From NCBI RefSeq assembly GCF_034347385.1, contig NZ_CP133777.1:558001-622000 (forward strand): a DNA stretch of 64,000 nt. Reading direction: 5' to 3'. Shown in pieces: positions 48,085-56,706 of the stretch. Source of the DNA: Actimicrobium sp. CCC2.4. GTDB taxonomy: Bacteria > Pseudomonadota > Gammaproteobacteria > Burkholderiales > Burkholderiaceae_D. Positions within the stretch are counted from its first letter, which is position 1; every line of letters begins with the position of its first letter. Both the position numbers and the translations under genes were made by a program. The notes under the pieces are model-generated. The model was not told where the DNA came from and did not search any database. It saw only the letters and a program-made list of their open reading frames with translations.

Positions 48085-48930
48085 TCAGGCCGCCTTGGCT
48101 TGCTGGTAGGCGGCGTACAGTGTCGCATAGATGGGGCCGGGCACGCCCTTTCCAACCGGCTTGCCATCGATCGTGGATACCGCCAGGACTTCCTTGGTGG
48201 CCGAGGTCAGCAGCACTTCATCGGCAGCGAAGACTTCCTCGCGCGTGATGCGGCGGGCGAGGAAGGTAAGGCCGCCGGCGGCGCACAGCTCCTCGATCAG
48301 GCCGTAGCGGATGCCCTCGAGGATCAGGTTGTCTTTCGGCGGACCCATGACTTCGCCATCCTTGACAATCCAGACATTCGATGACGACGCTTCGGTCAAA
48401 AAGCCATCCCGGAACTGGATCGATTCGACCGCATCGTTCTCGACCGCGTTCTGCGCGGCCAGCACATTGCCAAGCAGCGAAATCGATTTGATCTCGCAAC
48501 GCAGCCAGCGCTTGTCTTCCATCGATACGCAAGCCACGCCGTCCTTGCGCGCTGCAGCAGACGGCAGCACGATCGGATTGGTCATGATGAACACCGTCGG
48601 CGTGATGTCTTTCGGGAAGGCGTGGGCGCGCTTGGCCACACCACGCGTGATATGCAGATACACCATCTGGTCGTCGGCAGGATGGGCGCTGATGACTTGT
48701 CCGATCAGTGCCATCCACTCGTCTCTGGTGTGCGGATTGGTGATGCCGATCGATGCCAGGCTGCGGAACAGCCGTGCCATGTGATGTTCTGCACGGAACA
48801 GCTTGCGCTGATAAATCGGGATCACTTCGTAGATGCCGTCGCCAAAAATAAAGCCACGGTCAAGCACTGGAATTTTGGCTTCGGATAGCGGCGTCATCGC
48901 GCCATTCAGATAGACGAGGGGATCATGCAT
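48085..48930 (-). CDS. Class IV aminotransferase, probably D-amino acid aminotransferase
   Basis: 281 residues. The class IV fold is seen: YLNGAMTPLSEAKIPVLDRGFIFGDGIYEV at the N-terminus, the PLP-Lys in EIKSISLLGNVLA, and FLTEASSSNVWIVKDG. It interconverts D-Ala and other D-amino acids with 2-oxo acids. It is coupled to ybeD, as is common in Burkholderiales. A branched-chain aminotransferase role is less likely from the short length and context. Confidence 0.87.
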   Translation of the reverse strand: MHDPLVYLNGAMTPLSEAKIPVLDRGFIFGDGIYEVIPIYQRKLFRAEHHMARLFRSLASIGITNPHTRDEWMALIGQVISAHPADDQMVYLHITRGVAKRAHAFPKDITPTVFIMTNPIVLPSAAARKDGVACVSMEDKRWLRCEIKSISLLGNVLAAQNAVENDAVESIQFRDGFLTEASSSNVWIVKDGEVMGPPKDNLILEGIRYGLIEELCAAGGLTFLARRITREEVFAADEVLLTSATKEVLAVSTIDGKPVGKGVPGPIYATLYAAYQQAKAA

Positions 48931-49057
48931 GGCAGACTTTCGTTAAAACAGGAGGTCTTCATTCTTGCACGGCAGGTCGTGCTTGCTCATGCAAAATCGG
49001 CATCGGGACGCTACTGATACCGCGCTGCAGCAAGGAAAATGATGGTATTTCTACTAG

Positions 49058-49086
49058 TTGGACAAAGCGCCGACATCAGGTAGTCT
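49058..49086 (+). promoter_or_regulatory. Putative sigma-70 promoter of the amino acid transporter
   Basis: TTGGAC, a 17-bp spacer, then TAGTCT, ending 33 bp before the ATG at 49120. Spacing is ideal and the boxes are moderate matches. The 189-bp gap also separates this operon from the divergent dat gene. Confidence 0.45.
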
Positions 49087-49119
49087 TCACCGCATTCACC
49101 CATCAGAGGATTGAAAAAC

Positions 49120-50295
49120 ATGAGACTTCACCTGCTTGCTGCCGCAGCCCTGCTGTGCGCCGCCATCGTTCCAGCGTCCGCCAAGGACATCCGCATTGCC
49201 CACGTCTACGACAAGACCGGCCCGCTCGAAGCCTACGCCAAACAGACCCAGGTCGGCTTGCAGATGGGCCTCGATTACGCCACCGGCGGCACCATGACCG
49301 TCAACGGCAACAAGCTCGTGCTGATCGAAAAAGACACGCAGGGCAAACCCGACGTCGCCAAGTCCCAGCTCGCGGCAGCCTATGCCGATGACAAGGCCGA
49401 CATCGCGGTCGGGCCGACCGGTTCCGGCGTCGCGCTGGCGATGCTGCCGGTGGCCGAGGAATACAAAAAAATCCTGCTGGTCGAACCCGCTGTGGCGGAT
49501 GCGATTACCGGCGACAAATGGAATCGCTACATCTTCCGCACCGGCCGCAACTCATCGCAGGATGCGATCTCGAATGCGGTTGCGCTCGACAAGGCGGGCG
49601 TAACGATTGCCACGCTGGCACAGGATTACGCGTTCGGCCGCGATGGCGTGAAAGCCTTCCGCGAGACGCTCAAGAACGCCAAAATCGTGCACGAGGAATA
49701 CCTGCCCACCAGCACCACCGACTTCACCGCCGGCGCGCAGCGTTTGTTCGATGCACTCAAAGACAAGCCCGGCCGCAAGATCATCTTCATCATCTGGGCC
49801 GGTGCCGGCAATCCGTTTAAGATCGCCGACCTCGATCCGAAACGCTACGGCATCGAGATTGCCACCGGTGGCAACATTCTGCCGGCGATGGTGGCCTACA
49901 AGAACTTCCCCGGCATGGAAGGCGCGACCTATTACTACTTCGGCATCCCGAAAAATCCGGTCAATAACTGGCTGGTCGCCGAGCATTACAAGCGCTACAA
50001 AACCCCGCCGGATTTCTTCACCGCCGGTGGCATGTCGGCCGGTATCGCACTGGTCGAGGCACTGAAAAAAACCAAGGGTGATACCGCAACCGAAAAGCTG
50101 ATCACGGCGATGGAAGGCATGAGTTTCGAGACGCCCAAGGGCAAGATGACCTTCCGCGCTGAAGACCATCAGGCATTGCAATCGATGTATCACTTCAAGA
50201 TCAAGGTCGACCCGGCCTTCCCGTGGGGCGTGCCGGAACTGGTGCACGAGATCGGTATCGACGAGATGAAACTGCCAATCCGTAACAAGCGCTAA
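49120..50295 (+). CDS. Periplasmic substrate-binding protein, branched-chain amino acid type
   Basis: 391 residues from the ATG at 49120 (AGAGGA 9 nt upstream); a TTG at 49111 would give three more. Signal peptide LHLLAAAALLCAAIVPASA. The LivJ-like type I fold is seen (IRIAHVYDKTGPLEAYAKQT, VGPTGSGVALAMLPVAEEYKK, ATLAQDYAFGRDGVKAF). The true ligand may be an amino acid or an amide; relatives vary. It is the first gene of a five-gene operon. Confidence 0.9.
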   Translation: MRLHLLAAAALLCAAIVPASAKDIRIAHVYDKTGPLEAYAKQTQVGLQMGLDYATGGTMTVNGNKLVLIEKDTQGKPDVAKSQLAAAYADDKADIAVGPTGSGVALAMLPVAEEYKKILLVEPAVADAITGDKWNRYIFRTGRNSSQDAISNAVALDKAGVTIATLAQDYAFGRDGVKAFRETLKNAKIVHEEYLPTSTTDFTAGAQRLFDALKDKPGRKIIFIIWAGAGNPFKIADLDPKRYGIEIATGGNILPAMVAYKNFPGMEGATYYYFGIPKNPVNNWLVAEHYKRYKTPPDFFTAGGMSAGIALVEALKKTKGDTATEKLITAMEGMSFETPKGKMTFRAEDHQALQSMYHFKIKVDPAFPWGVPELVHEIGIDEMKLPIRNKR

Positions 50296-50304
50296 ATCAG
50301 CGCA

Positions 50305-51069
50305 ATGACGTCCCTGGAAACCCGCGACCTGACGATCCGCTTCGGCGGCCATGTCGCGGTCAATGCGGTCTCGTGCGCGTTCGAACCCGGCACACTGACG
50401 GCCATTGTCGGCCCGAACGGTGCCGGCAAGACTACCTACTTCAACCTGATTTCGGGTCAGCTCAAAGCGAGCTCCGGGCAAGTGCTGCTGCACGGGCGCG
50501 ACCTGTCGGCGCTGTCGGCACCGGCGCGCACGCATGCCGGACTGGGTCGCGCGTTCCAGCTGACCAGCCTGTTCCCGAATCTGAGCGTGCTCGAAAATAT
50601 CCGGCTGGCGCTGCAATCACGCCAGCGTCTTGGACTCGATCTGTGGCATGTCTGGTCGCATCACACTGCACTGACAGAACGTGCCGAACAGGTGCTTGAG
50701 AGCGTCGCGCTGACCGCCCGGCGCGACCAGCCGGCGGCCGCATTGCCGCATGGCGACCAGCGCAAGCTCGAGGTCGGCATGCTGATGGCGCTCGACCCGT
50801 CGGTGTATCTGTTCGATGAGCCGACCGCCGGCATGAGCGTTGATGAAGTGCCGGTAATCCTCGATCTGATCAGGCGCTTGAAGGAACAGCCGGGCAAGAC
50901 CATCCTGCTGGTCGAGCACAAGATGGATGTGGTGCGCGAACTGGCCGACCGCATCATCGTGCTGCACAACGGCGCGCTGGTGGCCGATGGCGAGCCGGAC
51001 GCGGTGATCGCCTCGCCGGTAGTGCAGCAGGCGTATCTGGGACTGGCACCGGTCGGGGAGGACGCATGA
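50305..51069 (+). CDS. livG: ABC transporter ATP-binding protein, LivG type
   Basis: 254 residues. Walker A GPNGAGKTT, LivG-type insert (GLGRAFQLTSLFPNLSVLENI), signature-like ALPHGDQRKLEVGMLMA and Walker B VYLFDEPTAGMS. Lies 9 bp after the binding-protein gene and overlaps livF by ATGA. Confidence 0.94.
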   Translation: MTSLETRDLTIRFGGHVAVNAVSCAFEPGTLTAIVGPNGAGKTTYFNLISGQLKASSGQVLLHGRDLSALSAPARTHAGLGRAFQLTSLFPNLSVLENIRLALQSRQRLGLDLWHVWSHHTALTERAEQVLESVALTARRDQPAAALPHGDQRKLEVGMLMALDPSVYLFDEPTAGMSVDEVPVILDLIRRLKEQPGKTILLVEHKMDVVRELADRIIVLHNGALVADGEPDAVIASPVVQQAYLGLAPVGEDA

Positions 51070-51809
51070 ACCTGCTGACGCTGACCGACGTCCACACCCA
51101 TATCGGCGCGTACCACATCCTGCATGGCGTCGACCTCGACATTCCGCGTGGCGGACTGACGATGCTGCTGGGTCGCAATGGCGCCGGCAAGAGCACCACG
51201 CTGCGTACCATCATGGGTTTGTGGCAAGCCTCGCAAGGCAGCATCACGTTCGATGGCCAGCCCATCACCGCGCTGGCCACGCCCGATATCGCCCGCCTCG
51301 GGATTGCCTACGTGCCCGAAAACATGGGTATCTTTGCTGACCTGAGCGTGCGCGACAATCTGCTGCTGGCGGCGCGCGATGCCCGCACCGTCGAAGCCAT
51401 TGACCGCACAAGACTGGACTGGATTTTCGCGCTGTTCCCGGCCATCAAGACCTTTTGGCTGCATCCGGCCGGCAAATTGTCGGGCGGGCAAAAGCAGATG
51501 CTGGCCGTGGCGCGCGCGATGATAGAACCGCGTCGCCTGATCCTGATCGACGAACCCAGCAAGGGTCTCGCGCCGGCCATGATCGCCAACATGATCACGG
51601 CCTTTCGCGAACTCAAGCAGACCGATACCACCATCCTGCTGGTCGAGCAGAACTTCAATTTTGCCAAGCAGCTCGGCGACACCGTGGCGGTGATGGATAA
51701 CGGGCGCATCGTGCATCGCGGGACGATGGCGGCGTTGGCTGACGATGAACCATTGCAGGCGCGCTTGCTGGGCCTGTCGCTCGCACCCGGTACCGGAGAA
51801 CCACGATGA
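51066..51809 (+). CDS. livF: ABC transporter ATP-binding protein, LivF type
   Basis: 247 residues. Walker A GRNGAGKST, signature LSGGQKQMLAVARAM and Walker B LILIDEPSKGLAP. Pairs with LivG to power import. It overlaps livG and livH by 4 bp each. Confidence 0.94.
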   Translation: MNLLTLTDVHTHIGAYHILHGVDLDIPRGGLTMLLGRNGAGKSTTLRTIMGLWQASQGSITFDGQPITALATPDIARLGIAYVPENMGIFADLSVRDNLLLAARDARTVEAIDRTRLDWIFALFPAIKTFWLHPAGKLSGGQKQMLAVARAMIEPRRLILIDEPSKGLAPAMIANMITAFRELKQTDTTILLVEQNFNFAKQLGDTVAVMDNGRIVHRGTMAALADDEPLQARLLGLSLAPGTGEPR

Positions 51810-52786
51810 TTGATCGACCCGCCCTGATTCCGTTGTTGCTGGTGCCGCTGCTGGCATTGGTGGCGCTACCGCTGGTCGGCTCGCCGTCGACCTGGATCAC
51901 GCTGACTGCCGCCGGCCTCGCGATGGGGATGATCATCTTCATCATCGCTTCCGGCCTGACGCTGATTTTCGGCTTGATGGATGTGCTCAATTTCGGTCAC
52001 GGTGTCTTCATCGCGCTCGGCGCGTTTGTGGCCGTGTCGGTGCTGGGCGCGCTGCCGGCGTGGGTGACGGCAGATGACCTCGGCCTGAATTTGTCGGCAC
52101 TCGCACTGGCGATGATTGCCGCCATGCTGGCTGCCGGCGCAGTGGGTTTCGTGTTCGAGCGCGTCATCGTGCGGCGCGTGTATGGCCAGCATCTGAAGCA
52201 GATCCTGATCACGATGGGCGGCATGGTTGTCGGCGAAGAATTGATCAAGGTCATCTGGGGCGCGCAGCAAATCGCCTTGCCGCTGCCGGCCGCGCTGCGC
52301 GGTGCACTGATTGTCGGTGACGCGGCCATCGAAAAATACCGCGTGCTGGCAATGGTGGTCGGGTTGGTGGTGTTCGGCGTGATGATGCTGGTGCTCAATC
52401 GCACCAAGCTCGGCCTGCTGATCCGCGCCGGCGTGCAGGATCGCGAGATGGTCGAGAGCCTCGGTTACCGCATCCGCCAACTGTTCGTCGGCGTCTTCGT
52501 GGTCGGTTCGGCCCTGGCCGGACTGGGCGGCGTGATGTGGGGGCTATACCAGCAAAACGTGATTCCGCAGATGGGCGCGCAGGTCAATGTACTGATCTTC
52601 ATCGTCATCATCATCGGCGGACTGGGCTCGACCGGCGGCTGTTTTCTGGGCGCGCTGCTGGTCGGGTTACTGGCCAATTACACCGGCTTCCTGGTGCCCA
52701 AGGTCGCGCTGTTTTCGAATATTTTGCTGATGGGTGCGATCCTGTTGTGGCGTCCGCGCGGGCTGTTTCCGGTGACCTCGCGATGA
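51806..52786 (+). CDS. livH: ABC transporter permease, LivH type
   Basis: 326 residues with about eight membrane helices. The coupling region resembles LivH (GLLIRAGVQDREMVESLGYRI) and the N-terminal half has GLTLIFGLMDVLNFGHG, a LivH hallmark. Start overlaps livF, and the stop overlaps livM by ATGA. Confidence 0.93.
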   Translation: MIDRPALIPLLLVPLLALVALPLVGSPSTWITLTAAGLAMGMIIFIIASGLTLIFGLMDVLNFGHGVFIALGAFVAVSVLGALPAWVTADDLGLNLSALALAMIAAMLAAGAVGFVFERVIVRRVYGQHLKQILITMGGMVVGEELIKVIWGAQQIALPLPAALRGALIVGDAAIEKYRVLAMVVGLVVFGVMMLVLNRTKLGLLIRAGVQDREMVESLGYRIRQLFVGVFVVGSALAGLGGVMWGLYQQNVIPQMGAQVNVLIFIVIIIGGLGSTGGCFLGALLVGLLANYTGFLVPKVALFSNILLMGAILLWRPRGLFPVTSR

Positions 52787-53862
52787 TCGCCCGCCTGCTG
52801 TCCGGTGACTTGCCACGCAGCCGGCTGCTGACGGCCTTGTTGCTGCTGATCGTGCTCGGGCTGGCGTGTGCGCCGTTCATTTTCCCGGGCGCGAAAGCGC
52901 TCAACGTGGCCGCCAAGATCCTGATCTTCATCGTGCTGGTGGCCAGCTACGATCTGCTGCTGGGATACACCGGCATCGTCTCGTTTGCCCACACAATGTT
53001 CTTCGGTATCGGCGCGTATGGCGTGGCGATTGCCAGCACGCGCATGGGCCCGGGCTGGCTCGCGCTCGGGGTCGGCATAGTCGCGGCGCTGCTGCTGTCG
53101 CTGGTGCTGTCCTTGCTGATCGGGCTGTTCTCGTTGCGGGTACGGGCGATTTTTTACGCGATGATCACGCTCGCCGTGGCCGCTGCTTTCCAGACACTGG
53201 CCTCGCAATTGTCCGAACTGACCGGCGGCGAAGACGGCCTCAGTTTCAAGTTGCCCGAGATACTGACGCCGGCTTTCCGGTTCAGCGAATCGACGCTGTT
53301 CGGTGTCACGCCCGATGGACGATTACTGACGTATTACCTGCTGTTCGCCAGCACGGTGGTGCTGTTTCTGATGCTGCTGCGCATCGTCAATTCGCCGTTC
53401 GGCCGCGTGCTGCAGGCGATCCGCGAAAACGATTTCCGGGCCGAAGCGATCGGTTACCGCATCGTAGTTTTCCGGACGCTATCGAACGTGCTGGCAGCCC
53501 TGTTCGCAACGCTGGCCGGGGCGCTGCTGGCGATCTGGCTGCGCTACAACGGCGCCGATACCTCGCTGTCATTCGAGATCATGATCGACATCCTGCTCAT
53601 CGTCGTCATCGGCGGCATGGGCACGCTGTACGGCGCGGTGTGCGGCGCGACGCTGTTTATCCTGGCGCAAAGCTATCTGCAGGATTTGATGGGCATGGCC
53701 GCGCGCGCGACCGGGAGCGTGCCGCTGCTATCGGCCTTGCTGTCGCCGGATCGCTGGCTGCTGTGGCTGGGGATATTATTCATCTTGTCGGTATATTTTT
53801 TTCCGAGCGGGATTGTGGGGCGCTTGCGCGAGGGTAGAGGGGCAGTATCGTCTTCACACTGA
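52783..53862 (+). CDS. livM: ABC transporter permease, LivM type
   Basis: 359 residues from the ATG at 52783, in a 4-bp overlap with livH; a longer open frame extending into livH is not used. Eight to ten membrane helices with LivM hallmarks (LLLGYTGIVSFAHTMFFGIGAYG, LQAIRENDFRAEAIGY, GGMGTLYGAVCGA). Last gene of the importer. A short unannotated gap leads to a toxin-antitoxin remnant region. Confidence 0.93.
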   Translation: MIARLLSGDLPRSRLLTALLLLIVLGLACAPFIFPGAKALNVAAKILIFIVLVASYDLLLGYTGIVSFAHTMFFGIGAYGVAIASTRMGPGWLALGVGIVAALLLSLVLSLLIGLFSLRVRAIFYAMITLAVAAAFQTLASQLSELTGGEDGLSFKLPEILTPAFRFSESTLFGVTPDGRLLTYYLLFASTVVLFLMLLRIVNSPFGRVLQAIRENDFRAEAIGYRIVVFRTLSNVLAALFATLAGALLAIWLRYNGADTSLSFEIMIDILLIVVIGGMGTLYGAVCGATLFILAQSYLQDLMGMAARATGSVPLLSALLSPDRWLLWLGILFILSVYFFPSGIVGRLREGRGAVSSSH

Positions 53863-53989
53863 ACGAACCAGTGCCATTGCGCCGCTAGCGATGTTCAATG
53901 ACCACCGCACGGGGTATCGCCGTTTGGACAGGATGGTCTTTGCTATGGCAAGTTGCAGTCTTCAAAGTGAATGACATCGGAGCTGCGCC

Positions 53990-54226
53990 ATGCATGCCAA
54001 TCTTGAAATGCTTGAATCGGAAGTCCTGAAACTGGCTCCGTCCGAGCGCTCTCACCTTCTGCAACGACTCATAGCCAGCCTTGATCCCATCGATGACGAC
54101 CCGACGATCGACGCCGCATGGGAGCTTGAGGCTGACCGGCGCGAAGCCGAAACGGCCGCGGGGACAGTCGTCGCGGTGAGTTCCGATGAGGCTTTGCAGC
54201 GTCTTCGATCAAGGCTCGGTCGTTAA
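53990..54226 (+). CDS. Orphan addiction-module antitoxin-like protein
   Basis: 78 residues. MLESEVLKLAPSERSHLLQRLIASLD...IDAAWELEADRR matches the putative addiction-module component family (TIGR02574-type, RelB-side): a short helical protein ending in a basic tail. Normally a RelE/ParE toxin follows; here the downstream DNA is a DUF1016 remnant, so the partner is missing. It is probably intact but without a nearby target. Confidence 0.82.
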   Translation: MHANLEMLESEVLKLAPSERSHLLQRLIASLDPIDDDPTIDAAWELEADRREAETAAGTVVAVSSDEALQRLRSRLGR

Positions 54227-54250
54227 TCACACGTTGGCAGGACGCTGAGC

Positions 54251-54511
54251 ATGGCCAGCGTGATCGTGCCGTCAACCCTTCTGGTCGAAGTAAAACCTCT
54301 TATCGAATAAGCGCGACTGTCTGTCGCACACGTCGCCAACATCACATTGACTTTGCTTTGCCGGGATATCGGTTGGTGCATGCAACGAGAATTGCTTCGG
54401 GATGGCAGGTCGGAATACGGGGAGCATATTGTGTCGACGTTGTCGACACAATTGGTTGTGCTCGATGGCATGGGCATCGTCGGCAACCGGATTCATTCGA
54501 TTCATGAGTAG
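54251..54511 (+). pseudogene. Remnant of a DUF1016 (YhcG-type) nuclease gene
   Basis: From the ATG at 54251 the frame reads STLLVEVKPLIE, then TAA at 54308, then ARLSVAHVANITLTLLCRDIG, followed by RELLRDGRSEYGEHIVSTLS and a TAG at 54511. The pattern I..AR..VA..VN..L..L...IG and E.L..GR.EYG..IV.TLS is the DUF1016 N-terminal domain; the YW expected before IG is changed to CR. An in-frame stop and loss of the rest (typical proteins are about 330 residues) make it a relic. Confidence 0.8.
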
Positions 54512-54622
54512 GTCGATCCGGACAGCGTAGCACCGTGTCCATACCTGACAATGCGCTTGCTGGAAGTGATGGGGAAGAACGAGATGAAGTAGCGGTGGAG
54601 GTGTGGTACCCCCGGGTGCACG

Positions 54623-54948
54623 TCACTCGACAATGGGCACCAGCCTGGCCATCACTTCTTCGAGGATGTCAGGCGGCTGCGTATCGACCTTCCTGCCGTG
54701 ACGCGCCTGCAAGTCCAGCACACAAGGTTGATCGCAACGTATTAGCCCGGTCGTCTTGATGCCTGAAATCGGAACGCCAAAACCAATCCGGCGCGCGAAT
54801 CGCCGCCTGTCGTTACCGGTAACACGACAGGCAGCTTCGTGACCTTGTTGAATTCTTCGGGGGAGTCGATCAATACGGGGCGATGGCCTCGTTATCTCCG
54901 GCCTCCCGTAGGATCAAGTTGAACGAGGTAAATATCACCTCGCTTCAC
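54623..54948 (-). pseudogene. Decayed MazF/PemK-type toxin gene
   Basis: GTG at 54948 overlaps the antitoxin stop. It reads VKRGDIYLVQLDPTGGRR, stop TAA at 54894-54892, then RGHRPVLIDSPEEFNKVTKL and PVVLPVTTGGD. A one-base deletion near 54798-54801 moves the remaining sequence to another frame, which continues ARRIGFGVPISGIKTTGLIR and ends DILEEVMARLVPIVE at 54623. This is a full-length MazF-family gene with one nonsense change and one frameshift, so no active toxin is expected. Confidence 0.88.
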
Positions 54949-55198
54949 AATTCGCGGCCCACCGCAGGTGCCGCGACCCACTCATCGTCTGCGATTGAAT
55001 GCGGCTGGGAATAGTCGGACCCGGCCAGTAACTCGGCGAATGTGTAGCGCTTGCGGATTTGGGGATGCACGATCAGGTGACCACCGTCCACTTCGACATC
55101 CACAGTCGATCCGGAATGCAGGTGCAGCAAGCCATGGATAGCTGGTGGGACAGCCAGCATGTGGCGCCGCCGACATTGCGTAATACGGTCGATGACAT
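54945..55198 (-). pseudogene. Frameshifted MazE-type antitoxin gene
   Basis: The natural start is the ATG at 55198 (GGAAGGAG 6-7 nt upstream), reading MSSTVLRNVGGA. A one-base loss between 55165 and 55161 shifts the frame; the rest (MLAVPPAIHGLLHLHSGSTV, ... RKRYTFAELLAGSDYSQP ... WVAAPAVGREL) reads in another frame to the stop at 54945. An apparent 90-residue open frame from a TTG at 55217 is an artefact of the shift, although initiation at the internal ATG 55160 could still make most of the protein. Confidence 0.82.
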
Positions 55199-55303
55199 CG
55201 TGAACTCCTTCCTTCAAGTCATATGAAATACAAGACCTAAATGCTTGATTCCAGCGTCAACCAGCACCTTGTTCCACATCAAATTTTGATGCCGGTATGC
55301 TCA

Positions 55304-56311
55304 TCATCCCTGATTCACCAGCCACGCTCCCCGCACTTCCGCCGCCCCCACCCGCACCAGTTGCGCCGTCGCCCACTGCGCCAGCTCCTCCATCGGCCAT
55401 TGCAAAAATCGCCGATTCGATTCCTGCACCAGCGGCATCCCGCCCATCACGATCGCCACCTGATCAAGCGCCAGTTGCTGTCGTTCCAGCAGCAAAAATT
55501 TCAGCAAGACCTTGATCGCATTTTGCGCATTGCGCACCGGATCGGCGGCGAGGTAGTCGAGTCGTGAAAATGCCGTGGCGAGCGCCTTGCCGATATCAGC
55601 GAACGGCGCGCCGTGCCCCGGTATCACCAGCCGCACATCAAGCGTGGCAATCAGTTCCAGCGTCGCGCGCGCCTCGGGAAAACCCGATTCGCCATCGAGT
55701 TCCGGAAAGATCACGCCGAAGCCGTTTTCCCACAACGCATCGGCAGAAATCAGCAGACCTTCGGCCGGGCAATACAAGATGAGCGAATGCGGATCATGGC
55801 CTGGTGCAGCTAGCGCCTGCCAGTCCATATCGCCCAGCCGGAGTGTCTCGCCGGCGGTCAGCGTGGCATCAAAATCGAAGCGTGCACATTGCTGGCCGGT
55901 GGCAATGAAACTGAGCGCGTCTTCATCCCAGTCGCGCACCTTGCCGGCTTCGCTGGCCGGAATCACAGTGCGGCAGCCGTAGTGCTGCTGCAGCAGCGCG
56001 TTGCCGCCGCAATGGTCCGAGTGCAGATGGGTATTGACCAGCAAGTCGAGCGGGCGACCCTGCAGCGCGTGCTGCACCAGGGCCAGTGTCTGCGGCGCAT
56101 GGGTCAGGTAGCCGCTGTCGACCAGCGCGGTTTGCGTACCGGTGAACAGGATATTGTTCGACGAGAGCCAGCCGCGCTCGAAGACCTGCATCGTCGGAGG
56201 TAGCGGCGCAGCCATGGTCGCCGTCAGCGGCGCGGTCACGATCGCCGTCAGCGGCGAGGTCACGATCGCCGTCAGCGGCGAGGTCACGATCGCCGTCAGC
56301 GGCTCAGTCAT
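55304..56311 (-). CDS. Metallo-beta-lactamase-fold hydrolase with N-terminal octapeptide repeats
   Basis: 335 residues from the ATG at 56311, which overlaps the end of the DUF1289 gene (ATGACTGA). The first ~30 residues are PLTAIVT(S/A) repeats made by a 24-bp tandem repeat; the conserved fold starts near MQVFERGWLSSNN (an alternative ATG lies at 56191). Metal ligands are visible in NTHLHSDHCGGN (HxHxDH), GHDPHSLILY, SADALWENGFG and IPGHGAPF. Relatives hydrolyse thioesters or similar; substrate unknown. No ribosome-binding site is visible at any start, so coupling to the preceding gene is likely. Confidence 0.88.
   Translation of the reverse strand: MTEPLTAIVTSPLTAIVTSPLTAIVTAPLTATMAAPLPPTMQVFERGWLSSNNILFTGTQTALVDSGYLTHAPQTLALVQHALQGRPLDLLVNTHLHSDHCGGNALLQQHYGCRTVIPASEAGKVRDWDEDALSFIATGQQCARFDFDATLTAGETLRLGDMDWQALAAPGHDPHSLILYCPAEGLLISADALWENGFGVIFPELDGESGFPEARATLELIATLDVRLVIPGHGAPFADIGKALATAFSRLDYLAADPVRNAQNAIKVLLKFLLLERQQLALDQVAIVMGGMPLVQESNRRFLQWPMEELAQWATAQLVRVGAAEVRGAWLVNQG
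56211..56306. repeat. Four 24-bp tandem repeats within a coding start
   Basis: Three near-perfect 24-bp units (GTCACGATCGCC then GTCAGCGGCGAG) at 56235-56306, plus a diverged fourth unit at 56211-56234. Since 24 is a multiple of 3, copy-number change keeps the reading frame. Confidence 0.9.
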
Positions 56312-56525
56312 CGAACAGGGCGTCGCGACGCTCATTGATGGCGCGCCAGATGGTACGCCGGGCGCTCTCGCTGGCGCTGCCCCAGGCGACGATTTCGTTG
56401 ATGTCGCGCTGGCAGCCTTCGCACAGGCCGCTGCGCGCGTCCATCTGGCACACACTGATACAGGGTGACGGTGCCGCGCTGCCGGTATCTTGCGGGTCGA
56501 ACAGGATCAGTTGGCCCGACATCAT
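56304..56525 (-). CDS. DUF1289 (YdhL-like) protein
   Basis: 73 residues, MMSGQ start. The four-Cys DUF1289 motif is present: CISVCQMDARSGLCEGCQR, followed by DINEIVAWGSAS. Likely a small zinc-binding protein. Upstream of, and overlapping, the hydrolase gene, so co-expressed. Role unknown. Confidence 0.9.
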   Translation of the reverse strand: MMSGQLILFDPQDTGSAAPSPCISVCQMDARSGLCEGCQRDINEIVAWGSASESARRTIWRAINERRDALFDD

Positions 56526-56706
56526 CGGCTACCGGCAAGGTGGTGCGCAGCCGGGATCGGGCAGGAAGGTGAACGTAAAGCAGTGCAGGGCGGGAGGTCG
56601 GGATGCATGGGATGGTCGTTAGTGGCAATGCCTCGATTATGCACGGATGCGGCACCGGTATTGCAGCACGGCCATGGATCTTGCAAACAGGCGGCTTGCG
56701 CGGTCC

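Noticed and set aside
54945-55217. A 90-residue intact antitoxin starting at a TTG
   Set aside because: The ideal ribosome-binding site belongs to the ATG at 55198 in another frame; the conserved N-terminus MSSTVLRNVGG is in that frame, so the apparent intact frame is a product of the frameshift.
56211-56306. CRISPR-like repeats
   Set aside because: The 24-bp units are contiguous without spacers and are in a coding frame; there are no cas genes.
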